Of a stretch of 64,000 nt of DNA, positions 52,422 through 61,489 are shown piece by piece. The notes beneath the pieces were generated by a model, which saw only the letters and a program-made list of their open reading frames with translations, made no database searches and was not told the origin of the DNA. Where the stretch lies: positions 62,001-126,000 of the forward strand of contig JACPIT010000004.1 in NCBI GenBank assembly GCA_016187945.1, in the 5' to 3' direction. The first letter of the stretch is position 1, and each line of letters opens with the position of its first letter. A program made the translations under genes and the position numbers. Origin of the DNA: Opitutia bacterium (GTDB lineage Bacteria > Verrucomicrobiota > Verrucomicrobiia > Opitutales > Opitutaceae).

Positions 52422-54317
52422 ATGCCCTCCGTCTCCGGTAAACGCTTCCTTCTCGCCACGAGCGCGCTCCTGGTGCTCGCCACCCTCGCGACCGTTTCGG
52501 TCCGCCGCTCGCTCGCGCGTCCCGCCGCCGCGCCCTCTCCGCGCCCGGCCGCCTCTCGCGTCGCGCCACCGGACACACGCCGCACGCCCGCGAGCCCGGA
52601 AACCGTCGCCGCCGCCGGGCCGTCGCCACTGACGCCCGCATCTCTGGCCACCGCGACGCAACGCGTCGTCACCCTTCCGTTCGCCACCGCTTTTCCAAAT
52701 GCGCCCGAGCGCCGCGGCGATTGGCGCAGCTTTCAACCGGAATCGCTCACCGTCGCGCCACACGCCGATCTCCCGGTCACGTTCACCCGTGTCGCGATGA
52801 AACAGGAAGGCCCCTACACGACATGGCTGGGTCGCAATTCCGCCATCCCCGGCGCAAGCCTAGTCGCCGTCGCGACCGCGACCGGCTACGATGCCATTCT
52901 CGTTTTGCCGGGCTCGAGCCAGTTCAGTTTCCACGTGCGCGGGAGCGAGGTGGTCGTCGCCGAAGCCGCTCCCGGCGAGGAAGGCTGCAGCGTCGCGCCC
53001 GCCCAAGCCGATCGCCCCGCGGCCATAGCGGCCGCCCCGAGTCTCCTCGAAGTCGTCACCGATGCCGCCACCGCGCCGAAGGCCGACACGGTTACGACGA
53101 CCGTCACGACGCTCGTTCCCGCCACGGTGGACGTGCTCTTCGCCTACGATGCCGACACTCTCGCGGCCGCCACAACGGTCGCGAGCAGCGACCCCGTCGG
53201 CTACATCGATCGCCAATGCAAGGCGATGATCGAGTCCTCCAACCTCGCTCTCGCCCAAAGCGACGTCTCGACCTTCACGTGGCGGCATCTCGGCGTTGTC
53301 GCCGCGCCGGCCTACACCCGCGACGGCACCAGCCTGCGCGACGTCCAGGCGCTCACCGATCCTGCGATGTTGCGCGACTGGGTGCTTGAGACGCGCTATC
53401 GCCGCGGCGCCGATCAGGTGATGCTGCTCGTCGCCGGCAAAATGGATTTCGGCGGCCGCGCCTACAGTCAGGTGCAGACGCCAGTCGTGCGCGAATACGC
53501 CGTCGCCGTCATGCGTTGGGGCAATTCCTTCAAGACGCTCGCTCACGAACTCGCCCACAACTTCGGCTGCCAGCACGACCGCGCCCACCTCAACGTGAAC
53601 GCGCCCGGCGACTACGGTCCGGCCGCTCCCGACAGCGACGGCGTCTACGCCTACGGCCAGATGTGGCAAAACGGCCCGCTGCCGCCCGGCTCGGTCGGCA
53701 CGTCTGGCACCGGCGGCACGATCATGTCCTACGCGGATTGGGTGGTGCCGTATTACAGCAATCCGGGCATCTCGCTGCGCGTCGGCGGCGCCATGTTCGG
53801 CTGGTCGTGGAATCCCGACCTCGGCACGCATCAACTCGGCCTCGCCGAGACCGACCCCAAAGCCGCCTACAACGCCCGCGTGCTCCGCGAGAGCGGCCCG
53901 CTCATGGCGGCGATCGAAGACGAGATCACCGCTCCAACAATCACCGCCCAACCGCGCAACGTCACCGTCGTCCGCGGTGAGAGTTTCCTCCTGACCGTCG
54001 CCGCCAGCGGCGGAGGACTGTTCTTCCAATGGCGCAAGGGCGGCGTCGACATCCCTGGCGCGACCACCGCGACCTTTTCCAAGATCGCCGACAGCAGCGA
54101 ACCCGAATCCTACAGCGTCAAAGTTTCCAACTTCGCCGGAGCGGTCGTCAGCGATGCGGTCGCAATCACCGTCACGACGCCGCCTCCGCCGCCCAGCGCC
54201 GGCGGCAGCAGCAGCGGTGGCGGAGGCGGCGGCAGCCCGAGCAGTTGGTTCTTCGGCGCCGTCGTGTCGCTCGCGCTCCTCCGCCACCTCGGAAGCCGGC
54301 GATCGCATCGCCGTTGA
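52422..54317 (+). CDS. Secreted metzincin protease with Ig-like domain and Gly-rich C-terminal sorting tail
   Basis: A 631-residue exported zinc protease. The N-terminal signal/anchor is at residues 8-26 (FLLATSALLVLATLATVSV). A Pro/Ala region and pro-like domain follow. The reprolysin/metzincin core has the extended zinc motif HELAHNFGCQHD near residue 375, with Met-turn TGGTIMSYADW. One Ig-like domain spans about 505-585 (PTITAQPRNVTVVRGESFLL, FFQWRKGGVDIPGATTATFS). The last 45 residues, a poly-Gly/Ser linker then SPSSWFFGAVVSLALLRHLG and a basic end, resemble a GlyGly-CTERM-style surface-sorting signal. The start is the first ATG before the signal helix. Confidence 0.86.
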   Translation: MPSVSGKRFLLATSALLVLATLATVSVRRSLARPAAAPSPRPAASRVAPPDTRRTPASPETVAAAGPSPLTPASLATATQRVVTLPFATAFPNAPERRGDWRSFQPESLTVAPHADLPVTFTRVAMKQEGPYTTWLGRNSAIPGASLVAVATATGYDAILVLPGSSQFSFHVRGSEVVVAEAAPGEEGCSVAPAQADRPAAIAAAPSLLEVVTDAATAPKADTVTTTVTTLVPATVDVLFAYDADTLAAATTVASSDPVGYIDRQCKAMIESSNLALAQSDVSTFTWRHLGVVAAPAYTRDGTSLRDVQALTDPAMLRDWVLETRYRRGADQVMLLVAGKMDFGGRAYSQVQTPVVREYAVAVMRWGNSFKTLAHELAHNFGCQHDRAHLNVNAPGDYGPAAPDSDGVYAYGQMWQNGPLPPGSVGTSGTGGTIMSYADWVVPYYSNPGISLRVGGAMFGWSWNPDLGTHQLGLAETDPKAAYNARVLRESGPLMAAIEDEITAPTITAQPRNVTVVRGESFLLTVAASGGGLFFQWRKGGVDIPGATTATFSKIADSSEPESYSVKVSNFAGAVVSDAVAITVTTPPPPPSAGGSSSGGGGGGSPSSWFFGAVVSLALLRHLGSRRSHRR

Positions 54318-54465
54318 CGCGACCGACCTCACCGTGGCGGCGAAGCGCGCGGCTTCGTCTTCGCAAAAACGCGCGTAATCGCGTCCAAACCTCCGCCGCT
54401 CAAGGCTTTGGTTTTGACAATTTCTCTCGGCCGACGCTTTGATTCGCAAACCCCGCCACCGCGAC

Positions 54466-55491
54466 ATGTTCAACCAACTGCTGGGACTTTTTTCCAACGA
54501 CATCGGCATCGACCTCGGCACCGCCAACACCCTCGTCTACGTCAAAGACAAGGGCATCGTGCTTCGCGAGCCCTCCGTCGTCGCAGTCCACACCGGCAGC
54601 CGCAAGGTTCTCGCCGTCGGCGACGAGGCGAAAAAGATGCTCGGCCGCACACCCGGCAACATCACCGCCATCCGCCCGATGAAAGACGGCGTCATCGCCG
54701 ACTTCGACATCACCGAGGCGATGCTCCGCTATTTCATCAAGAAAGTGCACAACAACTCGAAGGTCGTCTCGCCGCGCGTCGTCGTCGCGATCCCCTCGGG
54801 CATCACCGAAGTCGAGAAGCGCGCCGTGAAGGAGTCTGCCACGCACGCCGGCGCCCGCGAAGTCCTCACCATGCTCGAGCCCATGGCCGCCGCCCTCGGC
54901 GTCGGTCTCCCGGTCGACGAGCCCGCCGCGAACATGATCGTTGACATCGGCGGCGGCACCACGGAGATCGCGATCATTTCGCTCTCCGGCATCGTGTTTT
55001 CGAAATCCATCCGCGTCGCCGGCGACGAGCTCGATCTCGCCATCATCAACTACATGAAGCGCGCCTACAACCTGCTCATCGGCGAGCGCACGGCGGAAGA
55101 AATCAAGATGACCATCGGCTCCGCCTACCCGCTCGAGCAGGAGCTCTCGATGGAGGTCAAGGGTCGCGATTCCGTCGCCGGCCTCCCGAAGACGATTCAC
55201 ATCACCTCGCAGGAAATCCGCGAAGCCCTCGCCGACACCATCGCCGCGATCGTCGAAGCCGTCCGCGCCTCGCTCGAGCGCTGCCCGCCGGAACTCTCCG
55301 CCGATCTCGTCGACCGCGGCTTCGTCATGGCCGGCGGCGGCTCGCTCATCCGCGGCATCGACAAACTCCTCTCCGAAAAAACCGGCCTGCCCGTCACCGT
55401 CTCGGACGACCCGCTCTCCGCCGTGGCCAACGGCACCGGCGTGCTCCTGAGCAACATCGACGAATACTACAAGACGCTCGCGGATTTCTGA
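54466..55491 (+). CDS. mreB: Rod shape-determining actin homologue
   Basis: A 341-residue MreB. The phosphate-1 loop is DIGIDLGTANTLVYVKDKG, phosphate-2 IVDIGGGTTEIAIISLSG and the adenosine motif GFVMAGGGSLIRGI. The N-terminal MFNQLLGLFS is the usual amphipathic membrane helix. It guides cell-wall elongation complexes with MreC/D, PBP2 and RodZ. Start at the ATG at 54466; a TTG nine codons earlier (54439) is also possible. It leads mreBCD-mrdA, although 220 bases of repeat-rich sequence separate it from mreC. Confidence 0.97.
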   Translation: MFNQLLGLFSNDIGIDLGTANTLVYVKDKGIVLREPSVVAVHTGSRKVLAVGDEAKKMLGRTPGNITAIRPMKDGVIADFDITEAMLRYFIKKVHNNSKVVSPRVVVAIPSGITEVEKRAVKESATHAGAREVLTMLEPMAAALGVGLPVDEPAANMIVDIGGGTTEIAIISLSGIVFSKSIRVAGDELDLAIINYMKRAYNLLIGERTAEEIKMTIGSAYPLEQELSMEVKGRDSVAGLPKTIHITSQEIREALADTIAAIVEAVRASLERCPPELSADLVDRGFVMAGGGSLIRGIDKLLSEKTGLPVTVSDDPLSAVANGTGVLLSNIDEYYKTLADF

Positions 55492-55586
55492 GCGCGTGTC
55501 CCTCCGCCGGAACTTGCGCCACTTGACCGCAGCCGTGCGCCGCCCCGTAGCAACCGAGGTGACGAGGCTGTTTTTCACGAAACAAA

Positions 55587-55661
55587 GTAGGTGGCGCGCT
55601 CGTCGCGCCACTTTTTTTCCCGTGTCTCCACGCGCGAGTTGCGCGCAAGCGCGCAACCTAC
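55587..55661. repeat. REP-like inverted repeat between mreB and mreC
   Basis: Starts GTAGGTGGCGCGCTCGTCGC and ends AAGCGCGCAACCTAC, with GTAGGT borders. The first half alone is a hairpin (GTGGCGCG/CGCGCCAC) followed by seven T (55612-55618), so it could attenuate transcription between mreB and mreC. Confidence 0.75.
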
Positions 55662-55678
55662 GACGCTGGGATGTGTCC

Positions 55679-55703
55679 AGCGCGGGCTAAAGCACCGCGC
55701 GAC
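55679..55703. repeat. Single REP-like arm, family S
   Basis: AGCGCGGGCTAAAGCACCGC and on matches arms at 4687-4712 and 25198-25218. Confidence 0.7.
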
Positions 55704-55711
55704 TCACCACC

Positions 55712-56548
55712 GTGCCTCATAAACGCTTCGATCAAGCCCGCCCCTTCGCCACGCTCGGCCTCGTGCTGCTGCTCTGGCTGCTCGTGCCGCTGGCCGTGAA
55801 ATCGCTCACGCGCTCGACGCTCTTCGAGATTCAGATCCCGATCGGCATGGCCGATTCCTTCGTCGCCGATCTGCAGAATTTCTGGGCCAATCGGCTTCAC
55901 TCCAAGGATGAACTCTTTGTCGCCGGAAAGAAGACCGCCGCGCTGATCGCTGACTACGCCTTTAGCGCTCAGGAAAACGAGCAACTCCGCGCCGAGATTC
56001 TCCGCCTCGAAAATCTCCTCAAGCTCCCGCCGCTCCCCGCCCACCGCCTCGAGCCCGCACGCGTGGCGAAGCGCGACTTCACCGCGTGGTGGCAGCGCCT
56101 CGTCATCCGCAAGGGCCGCAACTACGGCATCCCCGTCGGCGCGCCGGTCGTGTTTGTCGGCGGCGTCGTCGGCCGCGTCGTCGAAGTCCACGCCTACACC
56201 GCCATCGTCGATCTCGTCTCGAGTCCGACCTTCCGCATCGCCGCCAGCGCCGAGGGCGACAACCGCCCGATCTCCTACCAAGGCGGCGTGAACGACGCCT
56301 TCAAGACGCCGCATGGCAGCGTCGAGTTCGTGCCGTCCGATATTTCCGTCGCACCGAGCCAGCCCAAGCGCCTCGTCACTTCCGGCCTCGGCGGCGTTTT
56401 CCCCGCGGGACTGACCATCGGCGACATCGTGCACCTCGAACCGTCGACCGACGGCCTGTTCTCCACCGGCGACGTCCTCCTCGACAACCGACTCGGCGCC
56501 CTGAGCGAAGTGACGGTGCTCATCCCGATCAACGCGGAGACGCCGTGA
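55712..56548 (+). CDS. mreC: Rod shape-determining protein MreC
   Basis: A 278-residue bitopic protein. The N-terminal membrane helix is at about 12-30 (FATLGLVLLLWLLVPLAVKS). A coiled coil spans about 78-105 (SAQENEQLRAEILRLENLLK). The periplasmic beta domains contain GRNYGIPVGAPVVFVGGVVG, VDLVSSPTFRIAAS and TSGLGGVFPAGLTIGDIV, all typical. It activates PBP2. The GTG start at 55712 is the family N-terminus. The stop overlaps the mreD GTG by four bases. Confidence 0.95.
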   Translation: MPHKRFDQARPFATLGLVLLLWLLVPLAVKSLTRSTLFEIQIPIGMADSFVADLQNFWANRLHSKDELFVAGKKTAALIADYAFSAQENEQLRAEILRLENLLKLPPLPAHRLEPARVAKRDFTAWWQRLVIRKGRNYGIPVGAPVVFVGGVVGRVVEVHAYTAIVDLVSSPTFRIAASAEGDNRPISYQGGVNDAFKTPHGSVEFVPSDISVAPSQPKRLVTSGLGGVFPAGLTIGDIVHLEPSTDGLFSTGDVLLDNRLGALSEVTVLIPINAETP

Positions 56549-57078
56549 AATCCCGCGACATCCGCTGGCTGCTCGTTCTGCTCGCGAACCTGCTCCTCAT
56601 CTGGCTCGCCGGCCTCGCGAACCACTACCTCGCGCCCTACGCGATTTCGCTCTACATCGCCGGCCTCTTCGTCCCCTACGCCGCGCTGCGCCTCGACTAC
56701 CGCCACGGCTTCCTCGCCACCGCGCTCACCGGCCTCGCCTACGACGCACTCACGCCTGCGCCCTTCGGCACGCACCTCGTGCTGCTCGGCTTCGTGCACG
56801 CCGTGCTGCTCTACGGCCGCCGCCGTTTCCCGCGCGACGAGCCGATCTTCGCCACCGTGGTCGCGCTGCTCGCGAATCTCTTTCTCGTCCTCGCGCTCAC
56901 GACGTTGATGGTCGGCGACAATCCCCACCCCGCCAGCGCCTGGCTGCGCGTCTTTGTCGACCTGCTCTTCTCCCAACTCGTCATCGGCCTCGTCACCCCG
57001 TGGTTCATGGCGATCAACGCCCAGCTCCTCACCCGCGCCCGTCTCGATCCTGAGAGCGGCCGTCGCGTGGAGCTTTGA
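56545..57078 (+). CDS. mreD: Rod shape-determining protein MreD
   Basis: A 177-residue integral membrane protein with about five hydrophobic helices (IRWLLVLLANLLLIWLAGLA, AISLYIAGLFVPYAALRLDY, FATVVALLANLFLVLALTTL and others). Position and hydropathy identify MreD, whose sequence is poorly conserved. The GTG start overlaps the mreC stop (GTGA), implying coupling. The next gene, mrdA, starts 30 bases later. Confidence 0.88.
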   Translation: MKSRDIRWLLVLLANLLLIWLAGLANHYLAPYAISLYIAGLFVPYAALRLDYRHGFLATALTGLAYDALTPAPFGTHLVLLGFVHAVLLYGRRRFPRDEPIFATVVALLANLFLVLALTTLMVGDNPHPASAWLRVFVDLLFSQLVIGLVTPWFMAINAQLLTRARLDPESGRRVEL

Positions 57079-57108
57079 TTTTCCGCCGCGACGCGTTTTG
57101 TTCCCGTT

Positions 57109-59058
57109 GTGAGCTCCGCCCCGATCGAAACCCACGCCGCGCGCAATCCGCGCCTGCTCGCGTTCTACGGCCTCGTGGCGCTGCTCGTGCTCGTGCTCAC
57201 CGCCGGCGTCGGCTACCAGCAGTTGTTCCAGAGCTGGAAAAACTCCGAGGAGGAACGCATCCAGAGCCAGCGCCGCATCATCGTCCCCGGCCCGCGCGGC
57301 AACATCTACGATCGCGAGGGCCGCACGCTCGTCGGCAACCGCGCGCGTTTCTCCGTCGTGCTCAACCTCGCCGATCTCCGCGGCGAGCTGCGCGCCGAAT
57401 ACCGCCGCATCCTCGAGAACTACCGCCAGCTTCCGAAAAACGACCGCCCCTCGGGCGACCAGCTCGCGCGCATCGCCCGCCAGTCCGTCGCGCAGCGCTA
57501 TCTCGATCAGATCAACGGCATCCTCGCCCGACGCGAGCAGGTGAAGCCCCGCGATCTCGACCGGCATTTCAACCAGACGCTGCTGCTCCCGTTCACGCTG
57601 CTCGACGATCTCTCGCCCGAGGAATACGCGCGCCTCGTCGAGAAACTCCCCGTCAACTCGCCGCTGCAAGTCTTCGCCTCGAGCGTGCGCCACTATCCCC
57701 ACGGCAGCGCCGCCGCGCACGTGCTCGGCTACGTCGGCGTCGACAACGACCCCGAGGCGGAAGACTTCGGCAGCGACGATCTGCTCACGTTCAAGATGAA
57801 GGGCGCGTTCGGCCGCGACGGCCTCGAGAAAAAATTCGACGACACGCTCCAAGGCCAGGCCGGCGGCGCCATTTTTCGCGTCGATCCCGCCGGCTACAAA
57901 ATCAATCCGCCCCTCGAGAAAAAGGCGCCGAAGCAGGGCCAGAACCTCACCACGTCGCTCGACATCGATCTCCAGCTCGCCGCCGAGGAAGCTATCGGCG
58001 ACCGCACCGGCGCGGCGGTCGCGATCGACGTCCGCACCGGCGAGGTGCTCGTGATGGCCTCGAAGCCCGACTACGACCTCAACAAATTCGTCCCGCGCCT
58101 CGCCTCCGCCACCGCCAAGGAAATCAACGACTCCGGCGCCTGGCTCAACCAGGCGATGAACGGCCTCTACCCGCCGGGCTCGACCTTCAAGATTCTCACC
58201 ACCATCGCCGCGCTCCAGCACGCCGCGATCGTGCCCGACCGCCCGATCACGTTCTGCGACGGCACCGTGCAGATCGGCGGCCGCACCTTCTACTGCGACA
58301 ACGGCCGCGGCCACCACGGCTACGTCACACTCTCCGACGCCATCGCGCACAGTTGCGACATCTACTACTACGAAGCCGGCCGCCTCACCACGCCCGACGG
58401 CATCGCGGAAGAAGCCCGCAAATTCCACTTCGGCCTCCGCACCGGCATCGAGTTGCCGAGTGAAACCGGCGCTTCGCTCGTCCCCGACACCGCGTGGAAA
58501 AAGCTGCGCAAGGGCGAGAGCTGGTATGGCGGCGACACCGCGAACTACTCCATCGGCCAGGGCTTCCTGCTCGTCACGCCGCTCCAGATGGCGTGTTTCA
58601 CGGCGTCGGTCGCGCGCAACGAGCTCTACACGATTCCCACGCTCATTCATCGCGACAACGCCCCCACGCAGCACGCGCCGCCGATCGGCCTCTCCGACCA
58701 CGAACGCGATGCGATCGTCACCGGCATGATCGGCACAACGACTTTCGGCACCGCTTCGATCATCACGAAAGGCCCCTATCGCGTTTCCGGCATCGAAATC
58801 GCCGGCAAAACCGGCACCGCGCAGAAAGACGTCTACAAGGACGGGAAGTTCGCCGGAAAAATAAACATCGCCTGGTTCATCTGTTTTGCGCCCGCGGAGG
58901 ACCCCGAGATCGCCATCGCCGTCGCCCTCGAAGGCGACACCATCGGCGAAACCTACGGCGGCGGCCTGAACGCCGCCCCCGTGGCGAACGAGATCATCCG
59001 CAAACTCGTCGAGAAAAAGACCGCCACCGCCGCGCGGCCGGATTTGAAGCTGAAGTGA
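57109..59058 (+). CDS. mrdA: Penicillin-binding protein 2 (elongasome transpeptidase)
   Basis: A 649-residue class B PBP. The N-terminal membrane anchor is at 16-34 (FYGLVALLVLVLTAGVGYQ). The pedestal domain has RGNIYDREGRTLVGNRARFS. The transpeptidase has the SxxK serine near residue 357 (YPPGSTFKILTTI), SxN-type motif in AHSCDIYYYEAG and KTGTA at about 567 (IAGKTGTAQKDVYK). It cross-links peptidoglycan during rod elongation with MreCD and RodA (rodA is not adjacent here). The GTG start is supported by the anchor. REP-like elements follow. Confidence 0.96.
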   Translation: MSSAPIETHAARNPRLLAFYGLVALLVLVLTAGVGYQQLFQSWKNSEEERIQSQRRIIVPGPRGNIYDREGRTLVGNRARFSVVLNLADLRGELRAEYRRILENYRQLPKNDRPSGDQLARIARQSVAQRYLDQINGILARREQVKPRDLDRHFNQTLLLPFTLLDDLSPEEYARLVEKLPVNSPLQVFASSVRHYPHGSAAAHVLGYVGVDNDPEAEDFGSDDLLTFKMKGAFGRDGLEKKFDDTLQGQAGGAIFRVDPAGYKINPPLEKKAPKQGQNLTTSLDIDLQLAAEEAIGDRTGAAVAIDVRTGEVLVMASKPDYDLNKFVPRLASATAKEINDSGAWLNQAMNGLYPPGSTFKILTTIAALQHAAIVPDRPITFCDGTVQIGGRTFYCDNGRGHHGYVTLSDAIAHSCDIYYYEAGRLTTPDGIAEEARKFHFGLRTGIELPSETGASLVPDTAWKKLRKGESWYGGDTANYSIGQGFLLVTPLQMACFTASVARNELYTIPTLIHRDNAPTQHAPPIGLSDHERDAIVTGMIGTTTFGTASIITKGPYRVSGIEIAGKTGTAQKDVYKDGKFAGKINIAWFICFAPAEDPEIAIAVALEGDTIGETYGGGLNAAPVANEIIRKLVEKKTATAARPDLKLK

Positions 59059-59073
59059 TGGCCCGCATCGCAA

Positions 59074-59100
59074 GGTAGGGCGAGTCGTCCCGACGAGCCG
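59074..59100. repeat. Half copy of REP-like family B
   Basis: GGTAGGGCGAGTCGTCCCGA followed by CGAGCCG, 16 bases past the mrdA stop. Confidence 0.82.
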
Positions 59101-59114
59101 CGCCACGGCGCAAT

Positions 59115-59208
59115 GTAGCGGAACTCGTCAGAAGTTCGCACACCGCTCGACGGCGCATTCGTCAGAATTTCGCACGCTGACTCGCGAAAGCCTCACGGCT
59201 TCCGCTAC
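59115..59208. repeat. REP-like inverted repeat between mrdA and the transglutaminase gene
   Basis: Borders GTAGCGGAACTCGTCAGAAG and CCTCACGGCTTCCGCTAC with internal CGTCAGAA copies. Together with the previous half copy it fills the convergent gap. Confidence 0.72.
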
Positions 59209-59233
59209 GACGCACCAGTTCGCGGTCCGCATC

Positions 59234-61489
59234 CTACCCGCGTGCCACCTTCCGCGCCCGCCGGAAAACCCCGCGCGGCTCCGGCCACGTCTCGCGCCGC
59301 CCGTAGCGCAGACGCTGCAACTCGTCTACGACGATTCCCCATTCGACTTCGCGTCCCCTCGTTTGCACGCTTGGTGCTTGGTGCTTGGTGCTTCGCATCT
59401 CGCGCAGCCGCGCGAGATGCGCTCCCGCCTCGCGTCGCACCGGATCGAACGCCGCCGGATTCCGCCAAAGCTGCCAGCGCATCCACAGCCACCGCGCCGC
59501 GCGCACGCCGCCGACGAGCACCGCCGACGCCAACGCCATCCCCGCCAACGCCCGCGCCACCCGCGCCCAATTCCACGGGCCCGCGAGCCACGCCTTCACG
59601 CGCTTCGCCCATTCCTCGAGTCGCGCGCGCAGCACGTCGCCCGTGCTCGTCGTCGCGCTCTTCACGCTGTCGAGCAGCTCGACTTGCTGCCGCGAATCGA
59701 AATTCACCACGCGCCGATACCACAGCACGCGCAAGCTATCGAGCCGCGCCGTCCAACTGTTGTCGCGCTCCCGCTCCGCCGCTTGCGCGACCTCGCTCGC
59801 GCGCTCGCCCACCGCGCCGCCGGGCGTCGGATCGACGCGCGTCCAAGCGTCGCGTCCGTTGAAAACCTCCACCCACGCGTGCGCATCCGAGTTGCGCACC
59901 ATCAGGTAATCCTCGAAGCCGTTCAGCGCGCCGCCGTGGAAACCGGCGACGACCCGCGCCGGATGTCCCGCCGCGCGGCACACCACCGCGAGCGCCGACG
60001 CGAAGTGCTCGCAGAAACCCGGTTCGTTCGAGTCGAGCCAGCGCACGATGTCGTCGCCGCTCCCGCGCGGAATGCGCACCGAGAGCGAATACGCGTGCCG
60101 CTTCCGCAGCCACGCCGTCGCGCGCTCGGCGAATTGCTCCGGCTGCAACGTCGCGCCGCCCGTCACCTCGGCAACGACCCGGTGCAACACCGCCTCGTTG
60201 TCCACGCCGGCCGGTCCGGCGAGCGTCGTCCGCGCGTCGTAGCGCCGCTCGCGCCGCATGGCCTCGTCGCCGCGCACCCAGCCGCTCAGCAACGCCGCAA
60301 ATCCCGCGTCGCGCACGATGGGCGCGAGCGAAATGCCTTCGATCTGGAACGCCGTCATCGTCGCCGGGTCGTTTTGCAGCGCGACGAGCCGGTTGGGCAG
60401 ACTCACCTGCACCGCCGCGATGTCGCGCAGCCGCAACACCGCGAACGATCCCGGCAACGGCAGGTAGCGACTCACGCCCGGCTCGACGTAAACCGTCCAC
60501 AGGCCGGGCACCATCTGCCCCGCCGTCCACGCGCCGCCGCCCGGCACCACGCGTTTCACGCTCTGACTCGCGCGGAGATGCGCCTTCATCCAACTCGAGA
60601 CGCGGAAGCCCTGCGGCGTGTATTCGTCGAGCGTGACGAGCCGCCAGTAGAGATCGGCGTTCGGCTTCGCGCCGCTCGCGAGATCGACGCGCAGCGCCAC
60701 ACTGTTGTCCTGCACCAGTTCGCTCACGTCGCCGAAACGCACCGTCTCCGAGAAGCCGGTCCGGCTCTTGCGCGTGATGTATTTGTCCAAAAAGAAACTG
60801 CTCCCGATCTCGAAGCGCGGGATGAGCAGAAACAGCAACGCCGACACGCCGACCACGCCCAGGAACAACGCGCCGCCGAAGCCGAGCAGCCGCCAGTCGG
60901 CCACCGCGCGCAGCTTCGCGAAAAACGGCCGCCACGCCCCGCGCGCCCACGCCGGCACTTCGCGCATCTCCTCCGGCCGCATCACGCGCGGACCGGTGTC
61001 GACCATGTCGATGAGCGTCACGACGAACAAAAACCCCAGCGCGCACGCCGTGAACACCAGCAGCAACGCCGCGAACTCCATCGCCACCGTCAACACGCCC
61101 GCCACGACGATCAGGAACAAACCGAGCACGATGAGCTGCAAATCCTCGCGCTTCCGCCGATACGCCACCGCTCGATAAAGCACGAGCAGCACCGCCAGCC
61201 GGATGAGCACCGGCAGCGTTTCGCTGCTGAAATAGAAATCCGCCGCGACCGCCGCGATGATCGCCGGCACCGCCAGCCGCCAGACGAGCGCCGGCACACG
61301 CGCGGGGAGTTGCGGCCAGACCACCGCCGCACCGATCACCACGCTCGCGACCGCGACGAGCCCGAGCGCCTCCACGTCGAGGAAGAACACGGTCCACAAC
61401 GACACGAGCGCGAGCACGCCGCCGAGCAGCCACTTGAGCCGCCGCAACTCGTCGAGACTAAGCTGAGGCCGTGGGGACGCCATCGACAT
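59234..61489 (-). CDS. Transglutaminase-like membrane protein (DUF3488/TgpA type)
   Basis: A 751-residue protein. N-terminal membrane helices (about 15-175) of the DUF3488 type include LGLVAVASVVIGAAVVWP and LQLIVLGLFLIVVAGVLT. A long periplasmic part carries the papain-like transglutaminase triad: Cys in EPGFCEHFASALAVVCR (near 490), His in NSDAHAWVEVF (near 537), Asp in TRVDPTPGG (near 552). One more membrane helix lies near 645 (VARALAGMALASAVLVGGVR), and a DUF4129-like tail ends the protein. A tandem AGCACCA repeat (59369-59393) encodes residues about 699-707. Start at the ATG at 61489, overlapping the DUF58 gene by 32 bases. Confidence 0.88.
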   Translation of the reverse strand: MSMASPRPQLSLDELRRLKWLLGGVLALVSLWTVFFLDVEALGLVAVASVVIGAAVVWPQLPARVPALVWRLAVPAIIAAVAADFYFSSETLPVLIRLAVLLVLYRAVAYRRKREDLQLIVLGLFLIVVAGVLTVAMEFAALLLVFTACALGFLFVVTLIDMVDTGPRVMRPEEMREVPAWARGAWRPFFAKLRAVADWRLLGFGGALFLGVVGVSALLFLLIPRFEIGSSFFLDKYITRKSRTGFSETVRFGDVSELVQDNSVALRVDLASGAKPNADLYWRLVTLDEYTPQGFRVSSWMKAHLRASQSVKRVVPGGGAWTAGQMVPGLWTVYVEPGVSRYLPLPGSFAVLRLRDIAAVQVSLPNRLVALQNDPATMTAFQIEGISLAPIVRDAGFAALLSGWVRGDEAMRRERRYDARTTLAGPAGVDNEAVLHRVVAEVTGGATLQPEQFAERATAWLRKRHAYSLSVRIPRGSGDDIVRWLDSNEPGFCEHFASALAVVCRAAGHPARVVAGFHGGALNGFEDYLMVRNSDAHAWVEVFNGRDAWTRVDPTPGGAVGERASEVAQAAERERDNSWTARLDSLRVLWYRRVVNFDSRQQVELLDSVKSATTSTGDVLRARLEEWAKRVKAWLAGPWNWARVARALAGMALASAVLVGGVRAARWLWMRWQLWRNPAAFDPVRREAGAHLARLREMRSTKHQAPSVQTRGREVEWGIVVDELQRLRYGRRETWPEPRGVFRRARKVARG
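59369..59393. repeat. Tandem GCTTGGT repeat inside the transglutaminase gene
   Basis: Three head-to-tail copies of GCTTGGT, in frame, read as STKHQAPS on the coding strand. The same unit builds the inverted-arm element at 62861-62991. Confidence 0.85.
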
